Part shown: piece by piece, positions 24,564 through 33,214 of the stretch
Position numbering within the stretch: position 1 is the first letter of the stretch
How the letters are laid out: every line of letters begins with the position of its first letter
Source: Ruminococcaceae bacterium UBA5413
GTDB taxonomy: Bacteria; Bacillota; Clostridia; Oscillospirales; Acutalibacteraceae
Assembly (NCBI GenBank): GCA_002409585.1
Contig: DHNP01000017.1
Coordinates: forward strand, 69,047 to 133,046
DNA length: 64,000 nucleotides
Reading direction: 5' to 3'
Made by a program: the position numbers and the translations under genes
Notes under the pieces: model-generated
The model's database searches: none
Told to the model about the DNA's origin: nothing
The model's input: the letters and a program-made list of their open reading frames with translations, nothing else

Positions 24564-25610
24564 TCATTTTTGTATGATTTCTATTTCCACGTTGTTTGGG
24601 TCGGTTATAAGCATGGTCACACATTTTAACGCATCTATGTAAGAAGGTTTTTTCCGCACGGAGACGTTGTTTTTTCTGCAGGCTTCGTAAATTAAATTGA
24701 TATTATCGGTCTCGATACAAAAATGCCGGTAAATATCCCTGCTGGTTTCACGCACAGAGGCCGCGTCAGTATGTGTAAGGTAATGGATTAATTCAAGGCG
24801 TGTCTGATTTGTAAGGTCAAAGTAGGTCAGCGTATGGTCGCCCATGTCTATAAAGCCTGATTTTTTAAGCCCGAGTATCCGCGAATAAAAGTTTTCAGAT
24901 TTTCCGAGGTCCGAAACGTTTATGGCTATGTGGTTGATGGAAAGCACGCTTGCCGTGCCCGCAGGCGGTAAATCACCGTTTAAGGAGCGCGCGTGTTCCA
25001 AAGGCGTTAAATGGTGCGAGTCATTTAAAAGCCGTAACATAGTGCGGTCTTTCAGCACGTCTATTATGGTCACTGAGGCGTTGTCAAGTTCAAGGCAGCG
25101 GTAAAAGCGGCAGCTCATGTCCAAAAGGGAAAAAATAATTAATTTAAGTATGCCGCCGTGCGTCACAACCGCGACGGTTTTTTCTGAAGCGCCGTAACGG
25201 CTTTTTATATCCTGCACGGCGGCATCAACGCGGAGCTTCGCGTGGGCTAAAGAACCCTCGCCAGGCATAGGGTAGAAAAACGGCTCGCGCCGGTAATTTA
25301 AAAAATCATTGCCAAAGCTGCTTTTAAGCTCGTCCCTTGTAAGGCCGTCCCATTTGCCGAAATCAAGTTCGCTTAAACGCCCGTCGGCGGTTATACCGGC
25401 CGGCCTGCCTGCCGCAAGCGCGCGGGCGGTATCATACGCGCGGCTCAAAGGCGAAGTATAGATTATATCGATAGGCATGCCTTTTAATGACTCGGCAAGC
25501 AGCCCGGCCTGCAGTTTTCCGCGCTCAGAAAGGGGGGTGTCGCTTCTTCCCTGGTAGCGCCCCTCGGAGTTCCACACGGTTTCAGCATGCCGTATCAGTA
25601 AGAATCGCAT
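24564..25610 (-). CDS. Histidine phosphatase-VOC fusion protein
   Basis: A 348-residue protein of two domains. Residues 1-200 form a histidine phosphatase: FLLIRHAETVWN with catalytic His8, Arg57 in TSPLSRAYDTA, Glu81 in SELDFGKWDG and His151 in VVTHGGILK. Residues 222-348 form a VOC (glyoxalase/bleomycin-resistance) fold with possible metal ligands His227, Glu273, His296 and Glu344. A linker at about 200-220 joins them. I know of no standard function for this combination. In a sugar operon the first part may dephosphorylate a sugar phosphate and the second could be an epimerase or glyoxalase. The ATG overlaps the end of the DeoR gene by 16 bases, so translation is probably coupled. Confidence 0.85.
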   Translation of the reverse strand: MRFLLIRHAETVWNSEGRYQGRSDTPLSERGKLQAGLLAESLKGMPIDIIYTSPLSRAYDTARALAAGRPAGITADGRLSELDFGKWDGLTRDELKSSFGNDFLNYRREPFFYPMPGEGSLAHAKLRVDAAVQDIKSRYGASEKTVAVVTHGGILKLIIFSLLDMSCRFYRCLELDNASVTIIDVLKDRTMLRLLNDSHHLTPLEHARSLNGDLPPAGTASVLSINHIAINVSDLGKSENFYSRILGLKKSGFIDMGDHTLTYFDLTNQTRLELIHYLTHTDAASVRETSRDIYRHFCIETDNINLIYEACRKNNVSVRKKPSYIDALKCVTMLITDPNNVEIEIIQK

Positions 25611-26434
25611 GGCTGGCTTTCCTTATCAGAGTCGTCATGGCTTTGGGAAGAAGCTACAATCACGTTTGTAACCGATTGGAACGAGTCGACATCCTCTTTT
25701 TCGATGCCGTCGTCGGTTATCAGGGCGGTAATGCTTTGCAGGTCGCTTATCTTTGCAAATGTTACCGTGCCTATCTTGCTGCTGTCGCTGAGGACATAAA
25801 TTTCGCAGCTTGAGGTAAGCACCTGCTGTATGCCGAGCGCATTGTCAAGGTTAGGCGTTGTGACGCCGTTTCTAAGCGTAACGCCGTTGCAGGAAACAAA
25901 CGCCTTGTCTATATTCAGCCGTCCCAGCAATTCGCTTTTGATGGGCGATATTATGCTGTGATATTTGTTGCGGACGAAACCGCCAAGTATAAATATAGTG
26001 TAGTCGGTGTTTTCTTCCAGCCATGAAGCAAAATGGATATCGTTCAATACTACGGTCAGGTTTTTTCTCTGCGGCAGCAGTTTTATGAGTTCTCCTGACG
26101 TCGTCCCGGATGTTATGGCTATGGTGTCGCCGTCCTCAATAAGCTGCAGCGCTTCACGTGCGATGGACCTTTTTTGGTTCAGCATTTTTGATTCCTTTGT
26201 AGCCGGAAGCAGCTCCCTGCTGGTTTTTGTGTTGCTTATTGCGCCGCCGTGGGTTCTCGTTAAAAGATGCTCGTTTTCAAGGTCCCTTAAATCGTTCCTT
26301 ATGGTCGAGGCGGATACTCCAAAGATATCGCATAGTTCCGGAACTACAATTTTGCCGCGGTTGTTTATTAATTCGATTATTTTGCCTTTGCGTTCTTCGG
26401 CAAACATTGTGGTATTGTTTTGCTCGCAATCCAT
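25595..26434 (-). CDS. DeoR-family transcriptional repressor
   Basis: A 279-residue regulator. Residues 10-65 form a winged HTH (KGKIIELINNRG, VPELCDIFGVSASTIRNDL, EHLLTRTHGGAI). The rest is a DeoR sensor domain with DGDTIAITSGTTSGELIKLL and VLSDSSKIGTVTFAKI, the sugar-phosphate pocket of the isomerase-like fold. It is the first gene of the leftward operon and faces the transketolase operon across a shared promoter region, so it is the likely local repressor, released by a sugar phosphate. The ATG follows GGAGATGATAAC. Confidence 0.9.
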   Translation of the reverse strand: MDCEQNNTTMFAEERKGKIIELINNRGKIVVPELCDIFGVSASTIRNDLRDLENEHLLTRTHGGAISNTKTSRELLPATKESKMLNQKRSIAREALQLIEDGDTIAITSGTTSGELIKLLPQRKNLTVVLNDIHFASWLEENTDYTIFILGGFVRNKYHSIISPIKSELLGRLNIDKAFVSCNGVTLRNGVTTPNLDNALGIQQVLTSSCEIYVLSDSSKIGTVTFAKISDLQSITALITDDGIEKEDVDSFQSVTNVIVASSQSHDDSDKESQPCDSY

Positions 26435-26463
26435 ATGTTATCATCTCCATTCCGTACATTCTC

Positions 26464-26492
26464 ATTTTAACAAAGTAAACTGCTATTGTAAA
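26464..26492 (-). promoter_or_regulatory. Promoter of the leftward (deoR) operon
   Basis: On the minus strand, TTTACA (26487-26492) and TAAAAT (26464-26469) are 17 bases apart, about 30 bases before the start codon of the DeoR gene. Confidence 0.6.
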
Positions 26493-26534
26493 TAGCTTTT
26501 TAGCATTTGATACGATATTTTAAGATATTTTCAC

Positions 26535-26572
26535 TTGACACGCGTATTATTTATTGATTATAATAAAATACG
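26535..26572 (+). promoter_or_regulatory. Promoter of the transketolase operon with overlapping dyad
   Basis: TTGACA (26535-26540) and TATAAT (26559-26564) are both consensus, with an 18-base spacer. An imperfect dyad beginning CGTATT (26543-26548) and ending AATACG (26567-26572) covers the spacer and -10 region, a natural operator place for the divergent DeoR repressor. Confidence 0.75.
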
Positions 26573-26695
26573 TTAATAAATAGTACTATATAATACAATA
26601 CAGCAACAGACAAACAGCGGCAAGCCTTTAACAACAATGTGCATAAACTGCGGTGCAGAAATTCATTTAATGCGGAAAAGATGATGATATTTATT

Positions 26696-27544
26696 ATGGA
26701 AAAAGAAATAGACAGAAAGAAGTTGGAACTTTTAGCCGCGCGCATACGCCTTGAAAGCATAAGGGCCATGCACGCAAGCGGCGGCGGGCACGTAGGCGGC
26801 TGTATGTCCATCGCCGAAGTGCTTGCGGTACTTTACGGCGGCATAATGCATTACAATCCGGAAAACCCGAAGGCTGAACCGCGGGATAAGCTTGTCCTTT
26901 CAAAGGGCCACTGCGGCCCGGCTCTTTACGCGGCGCTTGCGCTGTCGGGTTTTTTCCCGCTGGAGGAGCTCCTTACGCTGAACAAAAACGGCACGCGCCT
27001 GCCGAGCCACTGCGACATGCGTAAAACGCCGGGCATAGATATGACGACAGGCTCCCTCGGGCAGGGCGCTTCAACCGCGGCGGGGCTTGCGCTTGGGAAA
27101 AAGATGAAGAGCGAACCGGGCAATGTTTTTCTGATTTTAGGCGACGGAGAGTGCGATGAAGGCCAGGTGTGGGAAATGGTTATGTTTGCAAAGCAGCGCC
27201 GTCTTGACAACCTTATAACATTTGTAGACCTTAACCATCAGCAGCTTGACGGTTATACGGAGGATATATGCAGTATGGGCGGCTTATGCGGCAGGTTTAC
27301 TTCTTTCGGCTGGGAAAGCTGCATCATAAACGGCAATGACGTATGCGCCGTTTATGATGCAGCGGCTAAGGCTGTGCTCAGGCACAGCGGTTCCCCCTCG
27401 TGCATTGTTTTAGATACTGTCAAGGGAAAAGGGTGGAGCCTTACCGAAGGCAAAACAGGCATACACCATATGGCGGTGACAGACGGCATGATGGCTGAAG
27501 CGGAAAAAGAATTTGCGTTTGCGTTTGACAAAAGCGTAACCTGA
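26696..27544 (+). CDS. Transketolase, N-terminal subunit
   Basis: A protein of about 282 residues that is the thiamine-diphosphate-binding half of a split transketolase. HASGGGHVGGCMS, LSKGHCGPALYAAL, TGSLGQGASTAAG and the ThDP/Mg motif ILGDGECDEGQVWE are present. It must pair with the next gene product. Transketolase moves two-carbon units between xylulose 5-phosphate and aldoses. The start is uncertain: ATG 26696 gives the family N-terminus; ATG 26681/26684 and 26639 are upstream in frame. It is first in the rightward operon. Confidence 0.9.
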   Translation: MEKEIDRKKLELLAARIRLESIRAMHASGGGHVGGCMSIAEVLAVLYGGIMHYNPENPKAEPRDKLVLSKGHCGPALYAALALSGFFPLEELLTLNKNGTRLPSHCDMRKTPGIDMTTGSLGQGASTAAGLALGKKMKSEPGNVFLILGDGECDEGQVWEMVMFAKQRRLDNLITFVDLNHQQLDGYTEDICSMGGLCGRFTSFGWESCIINGNDVCAVYDAAAKAVLRHSGSPSCIVLDTVKGKGWSLTEGKTGIHHMAVTDGMMAEAEKEFAFAFDKSVT

Positions 27545-27561
27545 GGAAAGCGGAGGAATTT

Positions 27562-28515
27562 ATGGAATTATCGGAATATAGCGTTGATATGCGGACATCG
27601 CTTTGCAGCACGCTTATAGAACTTTCAAAAAACAACGGTAATATCGTATGGCTTGATGCCGATCTGCTGGCTTCAAGCGGCATGATGAAGTTTAAGGAAG
27701 CTTTTCCGGAGCGCGTTATAGACTGCGGCATACAGGAAGCAAACATGATGGGTGTTGCGTGCGGCCTGTCGGCCGAGGGCATGGTGCCGTTTGTACACTC
27801 GTTCGCGCCTTTCAGCAGCCGCCGCATAGCGGACCAAATTTTTGTTTCCGGCATATATGCCGGCCAGTCGGTGCGCATAGTTGGCAGTGACCCGGGCATT
27901 TTGGCAGGCCCTAACGGAGGCACCCATATAAGCCTTGAAGACATGGCTATTCTTCGTTCAATGCCGGGGACCGTTGTGCTGGATCCGTGCGATGCGGCGC
28001 AGCTTACGGGCGTTATTAAGAATACCGTCTCTGAAAAAGGCATTTACTATATACGCCTTGCAAGGAAAAGTAAGGTGAAGTTTTACAGCAGTGGGCAGAA
28101 CTTTACAGTAGGGAAGGCAGTGGTGTACAGGGAAGGGTCTGACGTAACCATAATAGCGGCCGGTGCGGTATGTATGGCTGAAGCCGTAAAAGCGGCGGGC
28201 ATTTTACACGAAGACGGCATAGAAGCGCGCATACTTGATATGTTCACGGTTAAACCGCTGGACAGTGAAGCGGTTCTGCGGGCTGCCGCGGAAACACGTG
28301 CCGTAATCACACTTGAAAACCACAATATTTTAAACGGCCTCGGTTCGGCTGTCGCAGAAGTAATAGCGGAAAACAGCTGCGGCGTCCTTTTTAAGCGCAT
28401 GGGAGTACCGGACTGTAAAGGTGAAGTGGGTACGCTGGAGTACCTGCTTGAAAAGTTCCATATGTCCGCTTCATATGTTGCGGATACCGCAAAAAAAATG
28501 TTAAAGGGAGGATAA
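27562..28515 (+). CDS. Transketolase, C-terminal subunit
   Basis: A 317-residue protein with the pyrimidine-binding and C-terminal transketolase domains. [20 protein letters not shown] holds the catalytic Glu, and [17 protein letters not shown] and [15 protein letters not shown] are conserved. The C-terminal domain begins near [17 protein letters not shown]. It starts 17 bases after the N-terminal subunit with GGAGGAATTT in front. The usual E-Q of the family motif reads E-A here, which is a minor variant. Confidence 0.9.
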   Translation: MELSEYSVDMRTSLCSTLIELSKNNGNIVWLDADLLASSGMMKFKEAFPERVIDCGIQEANMMGVACGLSAEGMVPFVHSFAPFSSRRIADQIFVSGIYAGQSVRIVGSDPGILAGPNGGTHISLEDMAILRSMPGTVVLDPCDAAQLTGVIKNTVSEKGIYYIRLARKSKVKFYSSGQNFTVGKAVVYREGSDVTIIAAGAVCMAEAVKAAGILHEDGIEARILDMFTVKPLDSEAVLRAAAETRAVITLENHNILNGLGSAVAEVIAENSCGVLFKRMGVPDCKGEVGTLEYLLEKFHMSASYVADTAKKMLKGG

Positions 28516-28523
28516 TAAATAAA

Positions 28524-29186
28524 GTGGATAAAGAAAAAATTTTAAAGTGCGTTGACCACACAATATTATCACAGACGGCAACATGGGATGAGGTACAAAA
28601 GATCTGCGACGACGCAATGCTGTACCATACGGCATCGGTATGCATACCGCCGTGCTTTGTAAGTAAAGCAAAAAAGTACGTGGGCAGCCGTATGGCGGTG
28701 TGCACCGTCATAGGTTTTCCCAACGGCTACAGCACGACGGCGGTTAAAGAAGCAGAAACGGGGGATGCCGTCGAAAACGGCGCGGACGAGATTGACATGG
28801 TCATTAATTTAGGCTGGGTAAAAGAAAAAAGATACGACAGCCTTTTAAACGAAATTAAGGCGGTAAAAGCGGCATGCGGCGGGAAAATATTGAAAGTGAT
28901 TATAGAAGCGTGCCTCCTGACGGAAGAAGAAAAGATCAGTATGTGCCGCGTTGTGACGGAGTCAGGCGCTGACTTTATCAAAACTTCAACCGGCTTTTCA
29001 ACTGGCGGCGCCACTTTTGAAGACGTAGCCCTGTTTAAAAAATATATTGGCGGGAACGTAAGGATAAAAGCCGCCGGAGGTATACGCTCTTTTGAGGATG
29101 CTGAAAAATTCATCAGGCTCGGCGCTTCAAGGCTTGGGACAAGCAGGCTTGTAAATCTGGTAAAGGGCGCGCGGAAGCCTGAATAA
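28524..29186 (+). CDS. deoC: Deoxyribose-phosphate aldolase
   Basis: A 220-residue class I aldolase. [16 protein letters not shown] opens the barrel, [13 protein letters not shown] and [18 protein letters not shown] hold the active-site Lys residues (the Schiff-base Lys is in IKTSTGF), and [12 protein letters not shown] follows. It cleaves 2-deoxyribose 5-phosphate to glyceraldehyde 3-phosphate and acetaldehyde. The start is GTG at 28524, nine bases after the previous stop, with GGGAGGATAAT in front. Its presence under a DeoR regulator may mean that deoxyribose is one input, or that the aldolase acts on a related phosphosugar. Confidence 0.92.
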   Translation: MDKEKILKCVDHTILSQTATWDEVQKICDDAMLYHTASVCIPPCFVSKAKKYVGSRMAVCTVIGFPNGYSTTAVKEAETGDAVENGADEIDMVINLGWVKEKRYDSLLNEIKAVKAACGGKILKVIIEACLLTEEEKISMCRVVTESGADFIKTSTGFSTGGATFEDVALFKKYIGGNVRIKAAGGIRSFEDAEKFIRLGASRLGTSRLVNLVKGARKPE

Positions 29187-29203
29187 TATCGGAGGAAAAT
29201 GCC

Positions 29204-30148
29204 ATGGATATTTTCTGTATAGGGGAAGCGGTGATTGACTTTCTCCCGGGCGGGGAACCCGCAAGCTATATACGCAATTTAGGCGGGGCGCCTGCCAACG
29301 TTGCCATTGCCGTTTCGCGCAACGGCCTGGAGGCGGGTTTTTGCGGGAAAGTGGGCGACGATGACTTCGGGCGCTTTCTTGTAAGCACGCTTAAAGAAAA
29401 TGGCGTTAGGTACTTATGCGACGGCTTCTGCGGCAGTGCCGTTACTACAATGGCGTTTGTAACTCTTACCGGCGGCGGGGAGCGTTCGTTTACTTTTGCG
29501 CGCAAGCCCGGCGCTGATATGTTCTTAACAAAAGAAGATGTAAAGAAAACAGACATAGAGTCAGCGACGGTAGTGCACGCCGGCTCGTGCTCGCTTTCGG
29601 CTGAGCCGGCGGCGTCGGCTACCTTTTATGCGCTCAGGCTTGCCGGAAGCATGGGCAAGATCGTAAGCTTTGACGTTAATTACCGGAACCTCATGTGGAA
29701 AAATGACAGCAAAGCCGCGGCTGAAAAAATATTTGAGGTTCTGCCGTATGTTGATTTACTAAAAGTTTCGGAAGAAGAAGCCGCGATGCTTGGCGGCGAG
29801 GACGGTTTTTTTAACCTTATGGAAAGTAACGGCCTGTCTGCCGTTGTTGAAACACTCGGACCTGAAGGCGCTGTGTGCTACTTTAAAGGCGGAACCTTAA
29901 GGGTGGGGGGGACTTCGGCAAAGCCGGTTGACACAACCGGAGCAGGAGATGCCTTTTGGGCCGGCTTCCTCTCAAAACTCGTCATGCAGGGAATGGGGCG
30001 CGTTTCGGATCTGACGGAAGAAAAAATTAAAAAGGCAATGGAGTACGGCAACGTGGCTGGCTCGCTGTGCATACTTTCTAAAGGCGCCATATCGTCGCTG
30101 CCCACACGTGCCATGGTAGAAAAATATTTAGAAAAAGGGTTTGATTAA
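29204..30148 (+). CDS. PfkB-family carbohydrate kinase (fructokinase-like)
   Basis: A 314-residue ribokinase-fold enzyme. GGAPANVAIAVSRNG is PfkB signature 1 and DTTGAGDAFWAGFL is signature 2 with the catalytic Asp. The N-terminus CIGEAVIDFLPGG resembles bacterial fructokinases. D-lyxose isomerase enzymes also convert mannose to fructose, so phosphorylation of fructose or of a ketose made by the downstream isomerase would fit. Deoxyribose as substrate is an alternative given the adjacent deoC. GGAGGAAAATGCC precedes the ATG. Confidence 0.85.
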   Translation: MDIFCIGEAVIDFLPGGEPASYIRNLGGAPANVAIAVSRNGLEAGFCGKVGDDDFGRFLVSTLKENGVRYLCDGFCGSAVTTMAFVTLTGGGERSFTFARKPGADMFLTKEDVKKTDIESATVVHAGSCSLSAEPAASATFYALRLAGSMGKIVSFDVNYRNLMWKNDSKAAAEKIFEVLPYVDLLKVSEEEAAMLGGEDGFFNLMESNGLSAVVETLGPEGAVCYFKGGTLRVGGTSAKPVDTTGAGDAFWAGFLSKLVMQGMGRVSDLTEEKIKKAMEYGNVAGSLCILSKGAISSLPTRAMVEKYLEKGFD

Positions 30149-30150
30149 AA

Positions 30151-30855
30151 GTGAACAGCGTCTGGCAGGAACCGTGTATTTTTTCACCTTCGCTTATTTG
30201 TTTTGATTTGTGCAATCTGGAAGAACAGGTACATACGCTGGAGCGTTTGGGCGTGAAAGTCCTGCATGTTGATATTTTGGACGGTCATTTCAGCCCGAGC
30301 ATGCCGCTTGGCCTTGACACGGTGAGGCAGCTGCGCGCGAAAACCGACATGGAATTTGACTGCCACGTTATGACAACGCGCAATGAATTTTTTGTAGATG
30401 AGCTTTTGGACATAGGCGTGCAGCAAATTGTTTTTCATGTTGAGACTGAACCGCACGCGGACGGGCTTTTAAACAAAATACGCGCGCGCGGGGTAAGGGC
30501 GGGAGTTGCCCTTAAACCTGCCACACCGCTTGACAGCCTGGACTTTATTATTGAAAAGTGCGATACCGTGCTTTTAATGCTGATAAATCCCGGGTACGCG
30601 TCAAGTTCGTCTGAAAAGCAGGCTGTTTACGCTGAACGTAAAATAAAACAGTTAAGTGATATTATCAGCGGCAGGGAACTTGGTACAAAAATAGAAATTG
30701 ACGGGCGTGTATCTGAAGAAAATATCAAGAAGTACGGCGGAAGTGAGGTCGGCATCTTTGTCACCGGCAGCACGTGCATAAAGAAAAGCGATATTGAAGG
30801 TTCGGTTAAAAACCTTAATAATATCCGCCGAAGCATTGTAGGCGGAGAGCTGTGA
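30151..30855 (+). CDS. Ribulose-phosphate 3-epimerase family, D-allulose-6-phosphate 3-epimerase (AlsE)-like
   Basis: A 234-residue TIM-barrel epimerase. Metal and acid-base residues lie in VDILDGHFSPSMPLG and FDCHVMTTRN, NPGY marks the phosphate loop and EIDGRVSEENI carries the second catalytic Asp. The start is GTG at 30151, two bases after the kinase stop. The divergence from canonical Rpe (the usual VNPGFGGQ reads INPGYASS) and the nearby AlsK-like kinase favour allulose 6-phosphate as substrate, but ribulose 5-phosphate cannot be excluded. Confidence 0.82.
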   Translation: MNSVWQEPCIFSPSLICFDLCNLEEQVHTLERLGVKVLHVDILDGHFSPSMPLGLDTVRQLRAKTDMEFDCHVMTTRNEFFVDELLDIGVQQIVFHVETEPHADGLLNKIRARGVRAGVALKPATPLDSLDFIIEKCDTVLLMLINPGYASSSSEKQAVYAERKIKQLSDIISGRELGTKIEIDGRVSEENIKKYGGSEVGIFVTGSTCIKKSDIEGSVKNLNNIRRSIVGGEL

Positions 30856-30878
30856 AATGCATAAGAGGGAGGAAAGCA

Positions 30879-31448
30879 ATGGACTTTGAGGAAAGATATG
30901 AAGAAACCTGCGGCTGCGTGATTGACGAACTGCAAAGGGCGCTGCGCAGCATAGACCCATCGTCGGTTGAACGGCTTGCAAAGGCGGTGCTTGACGCAGA
31001 CCAGGTGTTCTTTGTAGGCGTGGGGCGCGTTATGCTGTCGCTTCAGGCGGTAGCAAAAAGGCTTGCTCATATAGGCGTAAAGGCACACTGCGTCGGGGAG
31101 ATAACCGAACCCGCCATAACCGAGAACGACCTTCTGATAGTCGGCTCAGGCAGCGGCTCGAGCCTGTTTCCGGTAGGCATTGCAAAAAAAGCGAAAAGCA
31201 TACACTGCAAAATAATACATATAGGCTCTAACCCTGACGGCGAGATGAAAGGTATAGCCGACTTTATGGTAAGGGTACCTGTGCGGACAAAGCTTTACCT
31301 AAGCGATGAAATCGACTCCGCACAGCCTATGACGTCGCTTTTTGAACAGACGGTTCTGCTTTTGGGGGACATCGTCGCAAAAATGATAATTGACGAAAAG
31401 AAGATTGACATGAAAGCCCTGTGGAGATATCATGCCAATCTGGAATAG
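30879..31448 (+). CDS. SIS-domain 6-phospho-3-hexuloisomerase-like protein
   Basis: A 189-residue SIS-fold isomerase. VFFVGVGRVMLSLQAVAKRL, DLLIVGSGSGSSLFPVGIAKKA and the C-terminal WRYHANLE are hallmarks of the HxlB family, which interconverts arabino-3-hexulose 6-phosphate and fructose 6-phosphate. No hexulose-phosphate synthase (HxlA) gene is nearby, so formaldehyde fixation is unlikely to be the role. It may isomerise allose 6-phosphate or another phosphosugar, doing what RpiB does in E. coli. The ATG at 30879 has GGAGGAAAG in front; an earlier in-frame codon at 30852 overlaps the epimerase. Confidence 0.83.
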   Translation: MDFEERYEETCGCVIDELQRALRSIDPSSVERLAKAVLDADQVFFVGVGRVMLSLQAVAKRLAHIGVKAHCVGEITEPAITENDLLIVGSGSGSSLFPVGIAKKAKSIHCKIIHIGSNPDGEMKGIADFMVRVPVRTKLYLSDEIDSAQPMTSLFEQTVLLLGDIVAKMIIDEKKIDMKALWRYHANLE

Positions 31449-31457
31449 GAGCGGCCC

Positions 31458-32519
31458 GTGGACAAGAAAACACTTATGAAATACACCGGCAGCCTGCAGC
31501 AGGCCGCTTACGTGCGGCCTGTGAGGTACACCGAGGGCCGCGCCGCCATGGATGCTTTCCAAATAAAGAACGGGAGCCTTATGTTTACCGTTATGGCGGA
31601 TAAATGCCTTGATATAGGGGAACTGTCATATAAAGGCATAAATTTTAATTTCCTGTCAAAGCCAGGCCTGAACGGAAGGAACCCGTTCGACACGGCAGGC
31701 AGCGAAGCGCAGAGAAGCATTATGGGCGGGCTTTTTTTTACGGCCGGCCTTGAAAACATCTGCGCGCCGTGCACGTTGGGCGGACACGACTACCCTATGC
31801 ACGGCAGAATGAGGACAACACCCGCCGAGCATCTCTCGGGCGATGCCTTTTGGGATGGTGACAGCTACATCCTGACGGTTTCAGGTGAAATGCGTGAGGC
31901 GGAACTTTTTGGGGAAAACATGCTGCTCCGCAGGAAAATTGAAACGAGGTACGGGGAAAAGTCGGTTACAGTGCATGATGAATTTGAAAACCTGTCGTTC
32001 AGGCCTGAGCCTATGATGCTCCTGTACCACTGCAATGTCGGGTTTCCGCTGCTTGACGGGAACTGCCGCGTCTTTCTGCCGGCAAAAAAGGTTACGCCGA
32101 GGGATGAAGCGGCGGCCTGCCATATGGAAACGTGGAATAAGATGGAGCAGCCCTTGGACAACGAACCGGAGCGCGTCTATATTTTTGACCTTGCCGCGGA
32201 TATGTACGGCAATACCATGGCCGCCGTCTTAAATATGGAAACATATATGGGACTTAAAATAGAGTGGAACCGGAAATACCTGCCGTACTTTATGGAATGG
32301 AAGTCTGTGGCGTCCGGCGACTATGTAATTGGATTTGAGCCTGCTAATTCAAGCGTTTACGGCAGGCCTTATCATACAGCACACAAATGCCTGCACACGT
32401 TGGACCCGTTCTGCAAAGAAACGATAAACCTTAAGTTTACTGCCATTGACGGAAAAGAAGAATGTTTGGAGACGGAAAGCAAAATTGAAAAATTACTGAA
32501 GGGAGATACTGAAAAATGA
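31458..32519 (+). CDS. DUF4432 (aldose 1-epimerase-like) protein
   Basis: A 353-residue beta-sandwich protein. FTVMADKCLDIGELSYKG, FTAGLENICAPC, YPMHGRMRTTPAEHL and GFEPANSSVYGR are typical of DUF4432, a galactose-mutarotase-like family. It starts at GTG 31458, nine bases after the SIS gene. Members often accompany sugar isomerases and may equilibrate anomers of the imported sugar. The stop overlaps the next start by four bases, so it is coupled to the lyxose isomerase. Confidence 0.82.
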   Translation: MDKKTLMKYTGSLQQAAYVRPVRYTEGRAAMDAFQIKNGSLMFTVMADKCLDIGELSYKGINFNFLSKPGLNGRNPFDTAGSEAQRSIMGGLFFTAGLENICAPCTLGGHDYPMHGRMRTTPAEHLSGDAFWDGDSYILTVSGEMREAELFGENMLLRRKIETRYGEKSVTVHDEFENLSFRPEPMMLLYHCNVGFPLLDGNCRVFLPAKKVTPRDEAAACHMETWNKMEQPLDNEPERVYIFDLAADMYGNTMAAVLNMETYMGLKIEWNRKYLPYFMEWKSVASGDYVIGFEPANSSVYGRPYHTAHKCLHTLDPFCKETINLKFTAIDGKEECLETESKIEKLLKGDTEK

Positions 32520-33214
32520 AAAGGTCGGAAATAAACGCGGTTATTAAAAAATTCGAAGCACTTCTCGCACAGCATAATTTTGAACTGCCCCCGTTTTGCA
32601 AATTTACACCGGAAGAGTGGCAGTCAAAGAGCCGTGAGTACGATGAAATACGCGACAATATGCTCGGGTGGGACGTTACGGACTACGGCGAGGGGCACTA
32701 CGACAAGCTGGGGCTTGCGCTCATTACCCTGCGCAACGGAAATTTCCATAAGAAAGATTTGTACCCTAAGGTTTTTGCAGAAAAAATAATGATGATTGAA
32801 GAAGGCCAGGTTTCCCCTATGCACTTCCATTGGAACAAGATGGAGGACATCATAAACAGGGGCGGCGGGAATATTGTCTTTAAACTTTATAATGCCGATA
32901 AAAACGAACAGCTTTCAGATACCGACGTGACTGTTTTCCAGGACGGCAGAAATTACAAGGTGAAAGCGGGGCGGGAGATTATTCTTCACCCCGGTGAGAG
33001 CCTGACGCTTTATCCGTACTATTACCACGAGTTTACCATTCAAAAAGGTTCGGGCACGACGCTTGTCGGTGAGGTTTCCATGACAAACGACGACAACACC
33101 GACAACCGTTTTTTAAAACCGTTAGGCAGGTTCCCCGTTATAGAGGAGGACGAACCGCCTTACAGGCTGCTCTGCACCGAGTACCCTGGCGCCGCGGGCA
33201 GCAGCGCGGGCTAA
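32516..33214 (+). CDS. D-lyxose ketol-isomerase
   Basis: A 232-residue cupin-type isomerase. PMHFHWNKMEDIINRGGG holds two His and the Glu that bind Mn, and YYYHEFTIQKGSGT holds another His. GNFHKKDLYPKVFAEKIMM is also typical. Family members such as YdaE interconvert D-lyxose and D-xylulose and also D-mannose and D-fructose. This enzyme would feed D-xylulose to the FGGY kinase or fructose to the PfkB kinase in the same locus. It is the last gene of the catabolic block before a 360-base gap. Confidence 0.87.
   Translation: MKRSEINAVIKKFEALLAQHNFELPPFCKFTPEEWQSKSREYDEIRDNMLGWDVTDYGEGHYDKLGLALITLRNGNFHKKDLYPKVFAEKIMMIEEGQVSPMHFHWNKMEDIINRGGGNIVFKLYNADKNEQLSDTDVTVFQDGRNYKVKAGREIILHPGESLTLYPYYYHEFTIQKGSGTTLVGEVSMTNDDNTDNRFLKPLGRFPVIEEDEPPYRLLCTEYPGAAGSSAG

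Noticed and set aside
26696..28515. Transketolase-dependent sulfosugar pathway
   Set aside because: A split transketolase is present, but no sulfo-sugar isomerase, sulfoacetaldehyde reductase or sulfonate exporter accompanies it.
30879..31448. Formaldehyde-fixing (RuMP) pathway
   Set aside because: An HxlB-like isomerase is present but no hexulose-phosphate synthase is encoded in the window.
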